A DNA stretch of 41,866 nt from Halomonas organivorans (GCF_014192055.1 NZ_JACHXM010000031.1:1-41866), one strand, 5' to 3'. Numbered from the stretch's first letter, positions 23,490 through 33,484 are shown. Notes: generated from the letters alone by a model not told the origin. Translations and numbers: made by a program.

Positions 23490-24988
23490 GGCACCATCTC
23501 CTCCCCCAGCACCGCTTCGATATAGCGCTCGGGCGCCAGCAACTGCTGGGCCGCGGCCTCGGCGATGCCATAGAGGGGCCCCGCCTGCAGGCCGATCAGC
23601 AGCGTGCACACCGCCAGCCCCACGACCGGCAACAGCATCAGCCACCGTTCGCCGCGAGCGAGGACCGCGATGCGGGGCGAGCCCTCCGGCAGCGCTTTCC
23701 AGAACACCTCGGCCCATATCTTGAGCATCGAGTACAGCGTCAGCAGGCCCACCAGCACGGCGATGGCCGTGACGCCGAAGGCGCCGGCCTCGAGCCCGGC
23801 ACGAAGGATCAGGAACTTGGCGAAGAACCCCGAGAGCGGCGGCATGCCGGCCAGCGACAGCGCCGCCACCAGGAACAGCACCGCCATCCAGGGCGAGCGG
23901 TGATACATCCCGCCGAGATGCTCCAGCCGGTAGCTGCCATGCAGGCGATGAACGATGCCCCCGATCAGGAACAGGTTCGACTTCACGATGATGTGGTGGA
24001 CGATATAGAAGATCCCTGCCAGCACCGCCAGGGGCGTGAACAGCGCCAGCCCCAGCAGCATGTAACCGATCTGGCTGACGATGTGGAAGGACAGGATACG
24101 CCGCAGGTCGAACTGCACCATGGCGCCCAGCACGCCGGTCAGCATGGTCAGCCCCGCTCCCCACAGCAGGATCTGCTGGGCTTGCCCGGAGCCGAGCGGG
24201 AAAATCAGCGTGAAGACGCGATACAGGGCATAGACTCCCACCTTGGTGAGCAGACCGGCAAACAGTGCCGACACCGCCACCGGCGGCGTGTGGTAAGAGG
24301 CCGGCAACCAGAAGAACAGCGGAAAGGCCGCGGCCTTGATGCCGAAGGCGACCAGGAACATCAGCGCCAGCGCCTCGATGGGACCACCGTCCAGCGTCGC
24401 CACCCGTCGAGCGACGTGCGCCATGTTCAGGCTTCCCACCAGGCCGTACAGCAACCCCACGGCCATCAGGAAGATCACCGATGACAGCAGATTGAGGGTG
24501 ACGTACTTGATGGCGCCCTCCATCTGCGCCTTCTCGCCGCCCAGGGTCAGCAGGGCGAAGGACGCCACCAGCATCACCTCGAACCACACATAGAGGTTGA
24601 AGATATCACCGGTGAGGAAGGCCCCGACGACCCCCGCCAGCAGCAAGTGCAGCAGCGGAAAGTAGCCGAAGGCCTCGTGGCCCTTCCCGGTCGTGGCCAG
24701 CGAGTACAGCGCCACGGCCAGGCCGATCAGGCCGGTGATCACCACCATCAGGGCGCTCAGGAGATCGGCCACCAGGCTGATACCGAAGGGCGCAGGCCAG
24801 CCTCCCACCTGCAGCACCCGAATGCCGTCCTGCCAGACCGAGGCCAACAGCCAGAGCCCGCAGGCCAGCAGCGTCAAGGTCCCCAGCACCGCAATCGCTC
24901 GCTGCAGGGCCTGCCATCGCCAGGCCACCAGCGACAGGGTACCGGCCAGCAGCGGAACCAGCAGCGGCAGGGCCAGGGAGGGCGTCAT
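23486..24988 (-). CDS. mrpD: Mrp antiporter subunit D, operon 1
   Basis: A 500-aa polytopic proton-channel subunit related to NuoM/NuoN of complex I. The conserved glutamate helix is seen in NLYVWFEVMLVASFALLTLG, and the lysine-bearing segment in FGIKAAAFPLFFWLPASY. YHTPPVAVSALFAGLLTKVG is typical of the family. It is transcribed with mrpC (4-bp overlap) and mrpE. The intact E/K residues suggest a working proton pathway. Confidence 0.95.
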   Translation of the reverse strand: MTPSLALPLLVPLLAGTLSLVAWRWQALQRAIAVLGTLTLLACGLWLLASVWQDGIRVLQVGGWPAPFGISLVADLLSALMVVITGLIGLAVALYSLATTGKGHEAFGYFPLLHLLLAGVVGAFLTGDIFNLYVWFEVMLVASFALLTLGGEKAQMEGAIKYVTLNLLSSVIFLMAVGLLYGLVGSLNMAHVARRVATLDGGPIEALALMFLVAFGIKAAAFPLFFWLPASYHTPPVAVSALFAGLLTKVGVYALYRVFTLIFPLGSGQAQQILLWGAGLTMLTGVLGAMVQFDLRRILSFHIVSQIGYMLLGLALFTPLAVLAGIFYIVHHIIVKSNLFLIGGIVHRLHGSYRLEHLGGMYHRSPWMAVLFLVAALSLAGMPPLSGFFAKFLILRAGLEAGAFGVTAIAVLVGLLTLYSMLKIWAEVFWKALPEGSPRIAVLARGERWLMLLPVVGLAVCTLLIGLQAGPLYGIAEAAAQQLLAPERYIEAVLGEEMVP

Positions 24989-25332
24989 CGGTCGGTATCC
25001 TGCAGCCGGTCCAGGTCGTCGGTGCGCACCAGCTCCCAGGCACGACGCACCAGCACCACGGCAAAGGACAGCACGCCGAAGGAGATGACGATGGCGGTCA
25101 GCACCAGCGCCTGGGGCAAGGGATCGGCCACGGCACTTGGCGGCGCCGCGAGTCCTTCGGGCACCAGCGGTGGAGCCCCACGGCGTAGCCCGGCGGTGAC
25201 GAAGACCAGCAGGTTGGCCGCGTTGGACAGCAGCATCAGGCCGATCACCAGCTTGACGATGGAGCGGCGCAGCAGCATGTAGACGGCGGCAGCGAAAAGA
25301 ATGCCGACGATCACGGCGAGCAGGGCTTCCAT
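24985..25332 (-). CDS. mrpC: Mrp antiporter subunit C, operon 1
   Basis: A 115-aa, three-helix subunit homologous to NuoK of complex I. ADPLPQALVLTAIVISFGVL is the conserved third-helix block of MrpC. Start ATG at 25332 has AAGGAG-like sequence upstream, 10 bp after the mrpB stop; the 3' end overlaps mrpD (ATGA). Confidence 0.95.
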   Translation of the reverse strand: MEALLAVIVGILFAAAVYMLLRRSIVKLVIGLMLLSNAANLLVFVTAGLRRGAPPLVPEGLAAPPSAVADPLPQALVLTAIVISFGVLSFAVVLVRRAWELVRTDDLDRLQDTDR

Positions 25333-25342
25333 GACACCTCCT

Positions 25343-25777
25343 TCAGGACGGCACGTCGTCCTGATCGATCTCCACCAGAGCCGTAATGGCCGTCAACAGC
25401 GCACCGAGCACCACCAGGTAGACGCCCAGGTCGAACAGCAGCGGCGTCGACAGCGCTACGCCGAACGGCGGCAGCGTCCACCACTGGGCGGTAAAGAACG
25501 GCTCGCCTCGCCACCAGGCCGGCAGGGTGGACGCCACGCCGAGCAGCAATCCCAGGCCGACCATGTCGCGGGGAGCGATCCTCAGCAGGGCGGTCAGGGC
25601 TCGGCGACCGTGGGCAAAGAGGTAAAGAGCAAAACCACCGGCGGCGACCAGGCCGGCGATGAAGCCGCCGCCGGGCGTATCATGTCCGCGCAGCAGCAGG
25701 AACACCGAGAACAACAGCTGCAGGGGCAACAGCAGCTGGGCGGCCACGCCGAGGATCAGGGTGCCGGACTTGACCAT
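25343..25777 (-). CDS. mrpB: Mrp antiporter subunit B, operon 1 (separate gene)
   Basis: A 144-aa MrpB with four hydrophobic segments. LLLRGHDTPGGGFIAGL (residues 27-43) is the family signature, and STPLLFDLGVYLVVLGALL the C-terminal block. ATG at 25777 has GAGGAG upstream and lies inside the mrpA 3' end (22-bp overlap). In the second operon the same domain is fused to MrpA, so separateness here marks operon 1 as the seven-gene type. Confidence 0.94.
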   Translation of the reverse strand: MVKSGTLILGVAAQLLLPLQLLFSVFLLLRGHDTPGGGFIAGLVAAGGFALYLFAHGRRALTALLRIAPRDMVGLGLLLGVASTLPAWWRGEPFFTAQWWTLPPFGVALSTPLLFDLGVYLVVLGALLTAITALVEIDQDDVPS

Positions 25778-28068
25778 GACGACTCCTCGGCGCGCAGGCA
25801 CAGCATGGCGTAGACCCCGGTGGCGGCCAGGGCCAGCACGAACACCTCGCCCAGGGTATCCAGGGCGCGGATGTCCACCAGGATGACGTTGACCAGATTG
25901 CGGCCATGCCCCAGGGGCTGGCCTTGGCTGACCATCCAGTCGGAAATGCGCGGCAGTCGCTCGCCGTCGAGCACGGCCAGCATCAGGGCGGTTACCAGGC
26001 CACCGGCCAGTCCGGCTATACCGAGGTCGCGCCACCGCTGCCGGAACGATGACAGCCGGGTGAAGTGCGGCAGGCGAAACAGCACCAGGGCCAGCAGCAC
26101 CACGGTGAGCGTTTCCACCAACAGCTGGGTGATCGCCAGGTCGGGAGCGGAGAACAGCACGAAGGTCAGGGCGATGGCGAACCCCATGCTGCCGAGCGCC
26201 GCCACGGCGGCCAGCCGCGAACGCACCAGACAGGCCGTCACGGCGGCAACGGCCATCAGTCCTGCCACCATCCCCTCGAAGGCCTGAATGCCCGATGACG
26301 GCCACCCTGGCAGGCCGTGATGGACGACCAGCGCCTGTCCGACCAGGCCGATCCAGCTCATCAGGATGATCGCCAGGTAGGAGCGCAGATGACCGTTCTG
26401 CAGCCATCGGGTCTGCCACTCCGCCAGTTGCAGGGTCCGCCAGCCCAGCGCCGCATGCCAGACCTCAGGCCCGCGCGCCACCCACGGCGCCAGGCCAACC
26501 TCCAGCCAGCCGCGCAGCCGGTCCCAGTGGCGGAAGGCCAGCCATCCCAGCAGCAGCCCGCCCAGCGACAGCGCCAAGGGCCAGCCGAAACCGTGCCACA
26601 GCGCCAGATGCGGCGCCTCGCCCGGCGCCCCGATCGCCGACAGGGCGGCGCTCAACAGGCCATCGAGCACCCCGGGCCCAAGCCCGGCCAGCAGCGAGAG
26701 CGTGGCCAACGGCGCTGCGCCGAGCAGCAGCGACGACGGCCGGCTGCGCGGCGCCCGCGGCGTGGCGACCGGAGGGCCGAAGAAGGGCCGCACGGCAACG
26801 ATGGCGGCCACCGCCACCATCAGCCCGGCCGCCGGGACCAACGCCGCCAGCGCCACCCCGCCCCAAGGATCCGACGTCAGTAATGTCGCCCACACCTGCT
26901 CCTTGGCGACGAAGCCCAGGGTCGGAGGCAGCCCGGCCAGCGACAGCGCGGCCAGGGCGGCGACCAGGGCGGTGCCGGGCAACGCGTGACGCAGGCCACC
27001 CATGGCGGTGATGTCCAGGGTCCCGGTGGAGACGTCGAGGATCCCGGCGACCAGGAACAAGGCGCCCTTGTAGAAGGCGTGGGCCACCAGGAACACCAGG
27101 CAGGCCGTCAACGCCGTTCGGGTGCCGACGCCCAGCAGCAGCGTCATGACACCGAGCGCCATCACCGTGGAGTGGGCCAGCATCAGCTTGAGATTGGTCT
27201 GGCGCAGCGCCATCACCGCCCCCAGCACCAGGGTCACTCCGCCGACCAGCACCAGGGTCAGCGTCCAGGCGACGCTGCCGCCCAACGCTGGGTGCAGGCG
27301 CGCCATGAGGTAGATACCGGCCTTGACCAGGGTCGCCGAGTGCAGATAGGCCGAGACCGGGGTCGGCGCCACCATGGCGTTGGGCAGCCAGAACTGGAAG
27401 GGGAACTGGGCCGACTTGGTGAAGGCTCCGAGGAGTATGCCGGCCAGCAGGCATGGATAGAGCGGATGGGCGCGAAGCGTGTCGCCGCGGGTCACCAGCG
27501 TGGCCAGCGACCAGCTGTCGCCGGCCTGGGCCAGCAGAATCAACCCCACCAGCAGCGCCAGCCCGCCGCCGGTGGTGATCAACAATGCCTGCCGTGCGGC
27601 CTGGCGAGCCAGCGGGTCGGTGTGGCGAAAGCCGATCAGCAGATAGGAACTCAACCCGGTGAGCTCCCAGAACACGAACAGTGCCACCAGGTTATCGGCC
27701 AGGACCAGGCCGAGCATCGCCGTCATGAAGACGAGAAAGAGCACCAGAAAGCGCGGCAGTTGAGAATGTCCTCGCAGGTAGCCCCCGGCATAGACCAGTA
27801 CCAGACCACCGATGCCGACGATCAGCAGGGCAAACAGCAGCGCCAGGCCGTCGAGGCGGAACGTCAGGCTGACGTCGAGGGCGGGCATCCAGGCCCACTC
27901 GCTGACCAGAGCCTCACCGGCCACCACGCCAGACCACTGCCCCAGCAGCCAGGCCAGGATAGCGGCGGGCCACAGTGCCAGCAGCAGCGCAGCACGCCCC
28001 CCCATGAGGCGATGCAGCCAGGGCGCCACCCCCGACACCACGAAGCCCCCCAATACCAGCGCCTGCAT
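25756..28068 (-). CDS. mrpA: Mrp antiporter subunit A, operon 1
   Basis: A 770-aa MrpA, the large subunit with a NuoL-like proton channel plus the C-terminal MbhD/MbhE-like portion. FVFWELTGLSSYLLIGF bears the conserved glutamate helix, and KSAQFPFQFWLPNAMVAPTP the lysine helix. The C-terminal block LVNVILVDIRALDTLGE is typical of MrpA before MrpB begins. I chose ATG at 28068 (GGGGAG upstream) over a start at 28122, which would add a non-hydrophobic 18-residue head. First gene of the minus operon, head to head with the second Mrp operon. Confidence 0.94.
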   Translation of the reverse strand: MQALVLGGFVVSGVAPWLHRLMGGRAALLLALWPAAILAWLLGQWSGVVAGEALVSEWAWMPALDVSLTFRLDGLALLFALLIVGIGGLVLVYAGGYLRGHSQLPRFLVLFLVFMTAMLGLVLADNLVALFVFWELTGLSSYLLIGFRHTDPLARQAARQALLITTGGGLALLVGLILLAQAGDSWSLATLVTRGDTLRAHPLYPCLLAGILLGAFTKSAQFPFQFWLPNAMVAPTPVSAYLHSATLVKAGIYLMARLHPALGGSVAWTLTLVLVGGVTLVLGAVMALRQTNLKLMLAHSTVMALGVMTLLLGVGTRTALTACLVFLVAHAFYKGALFLVAGILDVSTGTLDITAMGGLRHALPGTALVAALAALSLAGLPPTLGFVAKEQVWATLLTSDPWGGVALAALVPAAGLMVAVAAIVAVRPFFGPPVATPRAPRSRPSSLLLGAAPLATLSLLAGLGPGVLDGLLSAALSAIGAPGEAPHLALWHGFGWPLALSLGGLLLGWLAFRHWDRLRGWLEVGLAPWVARGPEVWHAALGWRTLQLAEWQTRWLQNGHLRSYLAIILMSWIGLVGQALVVHHGLPGWPSSGIQAFEGMVAGLMAVAAVTACLVRSRLAAVAALGSMGFAIALTFVLFSAPDLAITQLLVETLTVVLLALVLFRLPHFTRLSSFRQRWRDLGIAGLAGGLVTALMLAVLDGERLPRISDWMVSQGQPLGHGRNLVNVILVDIRALDTLGEVFVLALAATGVYAMLCLRAEESSWSSPAP

Positions 28069-28312
28069 GACGCGCTCCCCGGCCCCCGGGCATGGGGCCA
28101 TTCGACGGACGCTCCCTTCCACTCTAGTCGAGACTGGCCGCCGGCGACCAAGAAGCGCGCGGACACTGCCCTGTTACGGTACAGTGTGGGGCGATTGCCT
28201 TCATGGGGCACGACTCGCCCAGGGACGGATGCGACGCCTGCCACTTGCGTTCGGCCGCACCCTCGGCATGATGACGCCCTGAGCCAACGCAACCGTGCAG
28301 GATGACCGACCG
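28069..28312. promoter_or_regulatory. Shared divergent control region of the two Mrp operons
   Basis: A 244-bp region without a gene that must hold both mrp promoters. Near its middle is an imperfect palindrome with CACTG (28164-28168) and CAGTG (28182-28186) around CTGT...ACAG (28171-28184), a possible operator. I could not assign convincing -35/-10 pairs on either strand. Confidence 0.4.
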
Positions 28313-31135
28313 ATGACCTTGCTGTGGATAGCGCTGCTACCCCTTCTCGGTGTGCTGGTGCCGGCGCTCGGCGCCAGCCTGAGACGCCGCGAATGTTCCC
28401 TGGCCACCGCCGCCCTGCCCGCCCTGGCGCTGCTACTGACGCTGGCCGAAGTGCCGGCACTGCTCGACGGAGAGACGCTGCGTTTCGCCGTCGACTGGAT
28501 CCCGGCGCTCGGCCTGGAGCTGGCCTTCCGCCTCGATGGCCTGACACTCTTGTTCAACTTGCTGATCCTGGGCATCGGCCTGCTGATCCTGCTCTACGCC
28601 CACTACTATCTGGCGCCGGAAGAACCCTACGGACGCTTCTATGCCTACCTGATCCTGTTCATGGCCTCCATGGTCGGCATCGTGATGGCCGACAACCTGC
28701 TGCTACTGTGGCTGTTCTGGGAGCTCACCAGCCTGTCGTCCTTCCTGCTGATCGGCTTCTGGTCCCACCGCAGCGATGCCCGCAAGGGTGCGCGCATGGC
28801 GTTGGCGGTCACCGGTGCCGGTGGACTGGCGCTGCTGGCCGGTTTCCTGCTGATCGGCGATGTCGTCGGCAGCTACAACCTGGACCGGGTGCTGACCAGC
28901 GGCGACGCGATCCTCGCCGATCCGCGCTATCCGCTGATCCTCGCCCTGGTGCTGCTGGGCGCCTTCGCCAAGTCGGCCCAGTTTCCCTTCCAGTTCTGGC
29001 TGCCCCACGCCATGGCCGCACCGACGCCGGTCTCGGCCTATCTGCACTCGGCGACCATGGTCAAGGCCGGTATCTTTCTGATGGCTCGCCTGCATCCCGC
29101 GCTGGCCGGCAGCGAGCTATGGACCCTGGTGGTCTCGCTGGTGGGCATGACCACCCTGCTCTATGGCGCCTGGTTTGCGCTGATGAAGACCGACCTCAAG
29201 GGCATCCTGGCGTTCTCCACGGTCAGTCACCTGGGCCTGATCACGGTCCTGCTGGGCATCGGCAGCCCCATGGCCGTGCTGGCCGCGCTGTTCCACATCC
29301 TCAATCACGCCACCTTCAAGGCGGCGCTGTTCATGGGCTCGGGGATCATCGACCACGAGACCGGCACTCGCGAGCTGGCCCGCCTGGGTGGGCTGGCGCG
29401 CGTCATGCCGCTCACCGCCGTGCTGACGGCCATCGCCGGCGCGGCGATGGCCGGGGTGCCGCTGCTCAACGGCTTCCTGTCCAAGGAGATGCTGTTCACC
29501 GAAACCCTGGAAACGCCGGTCCTGGGCGGCCTGAGCTGGCTGATGCCAGCGCTGGCCACCGCCGGTGGCGTGCTGTCGGTGGCCTACTCGCTGCGCCTGG
29601 TCCACGCCGTATTCTTCAAGGCGCCGCGCCAGGCCCCGCCCAAGGCACCGCACGATCCGCCTCGCATGATGAGCGCGCCGATGGCGCTGCTGACGGCGCT
29701 GTGCGTGCTGGTCGGCCTGTTCCCCTCGGCGCTGGCCGGCGGCCTGCTCGACCTGGCCACCCGCGCCGTCCTGCTGGTGCCGCTGGAGTTCCACCTGGCG
29801 ATCTGGCACGGCTTCAACCTGCCGCTGGCGATGAGTGCCGTGGCCCTGGTCGCCGGGGTGGGCCTCTACCTGCTCCACGCTCACCTGCGCCGCTTCCTGC
29901 GCGGCTTTCGGCCGGTGGATGCGCGACTGGTATTCGAGGCCGCCATGCAGCGCTCGGCACGACACGCCGAACGCCTGCTGGGGCACCTCGACAACGCCTC
30001 TCTGCAACGCTACATGGGGCTGCTGTTGCTGGCGGCCCTGGGGCTCGTCGCCCTGGGGCTGGGCCAGATGCCGAGCCTGGCCGGCGACCAACCCCAGCAA
30101 CCGGTGGACGGTGTGCTGCTGACCGGGGCGGCACTGCTGATCTTCAGCGGGCTGGCCACGGCGATCACCCACCGCCACCGCCTCATCTCGCTGCTGATGC
30201 TGTCCATGGTGGGGCTGCTGGTATCGCTGACCTTCGCGCGCTTCTCCGCCCCGGACCTGGCACTGACCCAGCTCTCGGTAGAGGTGGTGACCATCATCCT
30301 GCTGATGCTGGCACTGTTCTTCCTGCCGCAGAAGACGCCCCGCGAGTCCTCGCTGCCGCGCAGCCTACGCGACGCCGCCCTGGCCAGCGCCCTGGGCATG
30401 ACCATCGCCAGCCTCAACTACGCCGTGCTGACCCGCGACATCAGCAGCATCTCGGGCTTCTTCCTCGACAACAGCGTGACCGGCGGTGGCGGCCACAACG
30501 TGGTCAACGTCATCCTGGTCGACTTCCGAGGCTTCGATACCCTGGGCGAGATCACCGTACTGGCCATTGCCGGGCTGGCCATCTTCAAGCTGCTCAACCG
30601 CCTGCGGCTGTTCATGCCGCACAGCGACGCCGAGGGGCGGCTATGGTGCCCGGATCGCTATCCGATGATCCTCACCACCATCTCCCAGGCCCTGCTGCCG
30701 CTGGCCCTGCTGGTCTCCGCCTTCATCTTCCTGCGCGGCCACAACCTGCCTGGCGGGGGGTTCATCGCCGGATTGATCACCGCCGTGGCGCTGATCCTGC
30801 TGCTCATGGCCCGGGGGGTGGAATGGGCCCAGTCGCGCCTCGACTTCCAGTACCAGCCGGTGGCCATCGCCGGCGTGGGCCTGGCGGCCTTGACCGGGCT
30901 TGGCAGCTGGCTGTTCGGCCATCCCTTCCTGACCTCGGCCTTCGGCCATTTCCACCTGCCGCTGGTCGGTGACTTCGAACTGGCCACCGCCCTGCTCTTC
31001 GACCTGGGGGTCTACCTGGCCGTGGTGGGCGCAACCCTGATGATTCTGGCCAACCTCGGCAAGGTGACCACCGCGCACCGTCCGGTGAAGGACGACCACT
31101 CTGCCGACACCGCCACCGGCAAGGAGAAACGCTGA
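28313..31135 (+). CDS. mrpA: Fused Mrp antiporter subunit A-B, operon 2
   Basis: A 940-aa fusion. Residues 1 to about 775 are MrpA (LWLFWELTSLSSFLLIGFW; KSAQFPFQFWLPHAM; VVNVILVDFRGFDTLGE), and from about residue 779 the protein continues into an MrpB domain (FLRGHNLPGGGFIAGLITA; LLFDLGVYLAVVGATLM). The A-B fusion is the hallmark of the six-gene (group 2) Mrp/Pha/Mnh operons of proteobacteria. ATG at 28313 has AGGA upstream; an in-frame GTG at 28295 would add six residues. Its TGA overlaps mrpC (TGATG). Confidence 0.95.
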   Translation: MTLLWIALLPLLGVLVPALGASLRRRECSLATAALPALALLLTLAEVPALLDGETLRFAVDWIPALGLELAFRLDGLTLLFNLLILGIGLLILLYAHYYLAPEEPYGRFYAYLILFMASMVGIVMADNLLLLWLFWELTSLSSFLLIGFWSHRSDARKGARMALAVTGAGGLALLAGFLLIGDVVGSYNLDRVLTSGDAILADPRYPLILALVLLGAFAKSAQFPFQFWLPHAMAAPTPVSAYLHSATMVKAGIFLMARLHPALAGSELWTLVVSLVGMTTLLYGAWFALMKTDLKGILAFSTVSHLGLITVLLGIGSPMAVLAALFHILNHATFKAALFMGSGIIDHETGTRELARLGGLARVMPLTAVLTAIAGAAMAGVPLLNGFLSKEMLFTETLETPVLGGLSWLMPALATAGGVLSVAYSLRLVHAVFFKAPRQAPPKAPHDPPRMMSAPMALLTALCVLVGLFPSALAGGLLDLATRAVLLVPLEFHLAIWHGFNLPLAMSAVALVAGVGLYLLHAHLRRFLRGFRPVDARLVFEAAMQRSARHAERLLGHLDNASLQRYMGLLLLAALGLVALGLGQMPSLAGDQPQQPVDGVLLTGAALLIFSGLATAITHRHRLISLLMLSMVGLLVSLTFARFSAPDLALTQLSVEVVTIILLMLALFFLPQKTPRESSLPRSLRDAALASALGMTIASLNYAVLTRDISSISGFFLDNSVTGGGGHNVVNVILVDFRGFDTLGEITVLAIAGLAIFKLLNRLRLFMPHSDAEGRLWCPDRYPMILTTISQALLPLALLVSAFIFLRGHNLPGGGFIAGLITAVALILLLMARGVEWAQSRLDFQYQPVAIAGVGLAALTGLGSWLFGHPFLTSAFGHFHLPLVGDFELATALLFDLGVYLAVVGATLMILANLGKVTTAHRPVKDDHSADTATGKEKR

Positions 31136-31482
31136 TGGAAAGTCTCTATGCCATCACCACCGGCGTGCTGAGCGCCTGCGGCCTCTACCTGATGCTGCGG
31201 GGCCGCACCTTTCCCGTGGTGGTGGGCCTGACCCTGTTGTCCTACGCGGTCAACCTGTTCCTGTTTTCCATGGGCGGGCTGACCACCCATGGCGCGGCCA
31301 TCATCGATGGTGACCGGCACTATGCCGACCCGTTACCCCAGGCGCTGGTGCTGACCGCCATCGTCATCGGCTTCGCCATGACCGCCTTCGCGGTGATCCT
31401 GGCCATGCGGGCCCGCGGCGACATGGGCAACGACCATGTCGACGGCCGTACCCGCGAAGATCGCGAGGAGGGGCGTCGATGA
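31135..31482 (+). CDS. mrpC: Mrp antiporter subunit C, operon 2
   Basis: A 115-aa NuoK-like subunit. ADPLPQALVLTAIVIGFAMT is the family block; the loop before it (THGAAIIDGDRHY) and the charged C-terminal tail (residues about 92-115) differ from the operon 1 paralogue. It is coupled to mrpAB (TGATG) and to mrpD (4-bp overlap). Confidence 0.95.
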   Translation: MESLYAITTGVLSACGLYLMLRGRTFPVVVGLTLLSYAVNLFLFSMGGLTTHGAAIIDGDRHYADPLPQALVLTAIVIGFAMTAFAVILAMRARGDMGNDHVDGRTREDREEGRR

Positions 31483-32990
31483 GTCAACACCTGATCGTCC
31501 TGCCCATCGTCCTGCCGCTGCTCGCCGGCGTGATACTGCTGCGCTCGCGACTCGGGGGCACCCGCCTCAAGCGCAGGCTTGGCGTAGGCGCCACCCTTCT
31601 GCTGGTGTTGGTATCCGCCTTGCTGCTGGCCCGTGCGGCAGATGGCGAGATCGCCTACTACGCCTTGGGAGACTGGCAGCCCCCGTTCGGCATCGTGCTG
31701 GTCCTGGACCGACTCTCTGCGCTGCTGGTCCTGCTCACCTCGGTGCTGGCACTGGGTTGCGTGATCTTCGCCTGCGGCGGCGACGATGAGCAGGGCAGCA
31801 ACTTCCACGGCCTCTTCCAGTTGCAGCTGATGGGCATCAACGGCGCCTTCCTGACCGGCGACCTGTTCAACCTCTTCGTGTTCTTCGAGGTGCTGCTGCT
31901 GGCCTCCTACGCCCTGCTGCTTCACGGCGGTGGCAAGTCGCGCACCCAGGCCGCGGTTCACTACGTCGTGCTCAATCTGGCCGGCTCGGCGCTGTTCCTG
32001 ATCGCCGTGGGCACCCTGTATGGCGCCACCGGCACCCTCAACATGGCCGACATGGCGGTGCGCCTGGGCGAGCTGCCCGCCGAGCGCACCGGCCTGGTGA
32101 CTGCCGGCGCCCTGCTGCTGCTGGTAGTGTTCGGCCTCAAGTCCGCCATACTGCCGCTGTATTTCTGGCTGCCTCGGGCCTATTCTGCGGCGCCGGCCCC
32201 GGTGGCGGCGCTGTTCGCCATCATGACCAAGGTCGGCGTCTACGCCATCCTGCGAGTCTACTCACTGGTGTTCGGCGAACAGGCCGGGGACCTGGCCGCC
32301 CTGCAGCAACCCTGGGTGTGGTGGCTTTCGCTGGCAACGCTGGCGGTGGCGACCCTCGGCGTACTGGCGGCACGCGACCTGCGCTTGCTGGTCGCCTATC
32401 TGGTGCTGGTCTCGGTGGGCACGCTGCTGGCCGGGGTCGGCATGGGCTCGGTCGAGGCCACCGCCTCGCTGCTTTACTACCTGGTCCACACGACCCTGAT
32501 CACCGGGGGGTTGTTCCTGCTCGCCGAGATGATCGGATTGCAACGCGGCAAGGCCGGTACCCGCATCGTCAAGGGCAGGCCACTGACCCAGGGCGGTGCC
32601 CTGGCGCTGCTGTTCCTGGGCGGCGCCATTGCCGTGGCGGGCCTGCCGCCGCTGTCCGGCGCCATCGGCAAGGCACTGCTGCTGGATGCCGCCACCCATG
32701 CCCAGCAGCCCTGGCTATGGCCGCTGCTGCTGGCCAGCGGCCTGAGCGCCATGATCGCGCTGTCGCGGGCCGGCTCGACGCTGTTCTGGCGCAGCCAGCA
32801 GGGCGAGCGCGACGGCGAACCATTGCCCCGTCAACACTGGATCGGCGTCAGCCTGTTGCTGGCCGCCTCTCCCCTGTTAGTGGCCTTGGCTGGTCCCATC
32901 AGCGACTATACCCACGCCACCGCCGAACAGTTGGCCAACCCCGACGCCGTGGTTCGCACCCTGCTGTCCGATGCTGGAGACGCCTCATGA
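31479..32990 (+). CDS. mrpD: Mrp antiporter subunit D, operon 2
   Basis: A 503-aa NuoN/M-like channel subunit. NLFVFFEVLLLASYALLLHG carries the conserved glutamate, and VFGLKSAILPLYFWLPRAYS the lysine. Its sequence is clearly divergent from the operon 1 MrpD, so this is not a recent duplication. It overlaps both neighbours by 4 bp. Confidence 0.95.
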   Translation: MSQHLIVLPIVLPLLAGVILLRSRLGGTRLKRRLGVGATLLLVLVSALLLARAADGEIAYYALGDWQPPFGIVLVLDRLSALLVLLTSVLALGCVIFACGGDDEQGSNFHGLFQLQLMGINGAFLTGDLFNLFVFFEVLLLASYALLLHGGGKSRTQAAVHYVVLNLAGSALFLIAVGTLYGATGTLNMADMAVRLGELPAERTGLVTAGALLLLVVFGLKSAILPLYFWLPRAYSAAPAPVAALFAIMTKVGVYAILRVYSLVFGEQAGDLAALQQPWVWWLSLATLAVATLGVLAARDLRLLVAYLVLVSVGTLLAGVGMGSVEATASLLYYLVHTTLITGGLFLLAEMIGLQRGKAGTRIVKGRPLTQGGALALLFLGGAIAVAGLPPLSGAIGKALLLDAATHAQQPWLWPLLLASGLSAMIALSRAGSTLFWRSQQGERDGEPLPRQHWIGVSLLLAASPLLVALAGPISDYTHATAEQLANPDAVVRTLLSDAGDAS

Positions 32991-33484
32991 TCCGCCCCCG
33001 TTCCTGGCTTCCGATCCCGCTGCTGTCGCTGCTGCTGCTGGTGGTCTGGCTGCTGCTGGTGCGTAGCCTGTCCTTCGGCCACTTCCTGCTGGGCGGCTTG
33101 CTGGCCGTCGCGATCCCACTGTTCACCTATCGCTTCTGGGATGTCCAGCCACAGATCAAGCGCCCGGGGCTCTTGCTGCGCTACATACTGCGGGTGCTCG
33201 GCGACATCGTGGTCGCCAACTTCCAGGTCGCCTGGCTGATTCTCAACCCCCGCCAGCGCTCGCGGCCGCACTTCGTGGAATACCCCTTGATGCTGGAGGA
33301 ACGCTTCACCATCACGCTGCTGGCGAGCACCATCAGTCTCACCCCGGGGACGGTGTCGGCCAACCTGCGCATGGATGGCAAGACGCTACTGATCCATGCG
33401 CTCGACGCCGAGGACGACGAGCAGTTGATCGAGCAGATTCGCGAACGCTACGAGCGCCCGCTCAAGGAGATCTACGAATGCTAG
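32987..33484 (+). CDS. mrpE: Mrp antiporter subunit E, operon 2
   Basis: A 165-aa MrpE with two hydrophobic helices (about residues 8-50) followed by the conserved STISLTPGTVSANLRMDGKT and LLIHALDAED. ATG at 32987 overlaps the mrpD stop; the 3' end overlaps mrpF by 7 bp. Confidence 0.94.
   Translation: MIRPRSWLPIPLLSLLLLVVWLLLVRSLSFGHFLLGGLLAVAIPLFTYRFWDVQPQIKRPGLLLRYILRVLGDIVVANFQVAWLILNPRQRSRPHFVEYPLMLEERFTITLLASTISLTPGTVSANLRMDGKTLLIHALDAEDDEQLIEQIRERYERPLKEIYEC

Noticed and set aside
26986..28305. 439-aa plus-strand frame antisense to mrpA
   Set aside because: Gln/His/Arg-rich without hydrophobic core or motif; explained by the codon pattern of mrpA on the other strand.
28324..30972. 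Long 882-aa open frame on the plus strand, frame-shifted within mrpAB
   Set aside because: It overlaps fully a gene with clear MrpA/MrpB motifs, is very rich in Arg/Pro/Gly/Ala, and shows no family pattern. It is a shadow frame of GC-rich DNA.
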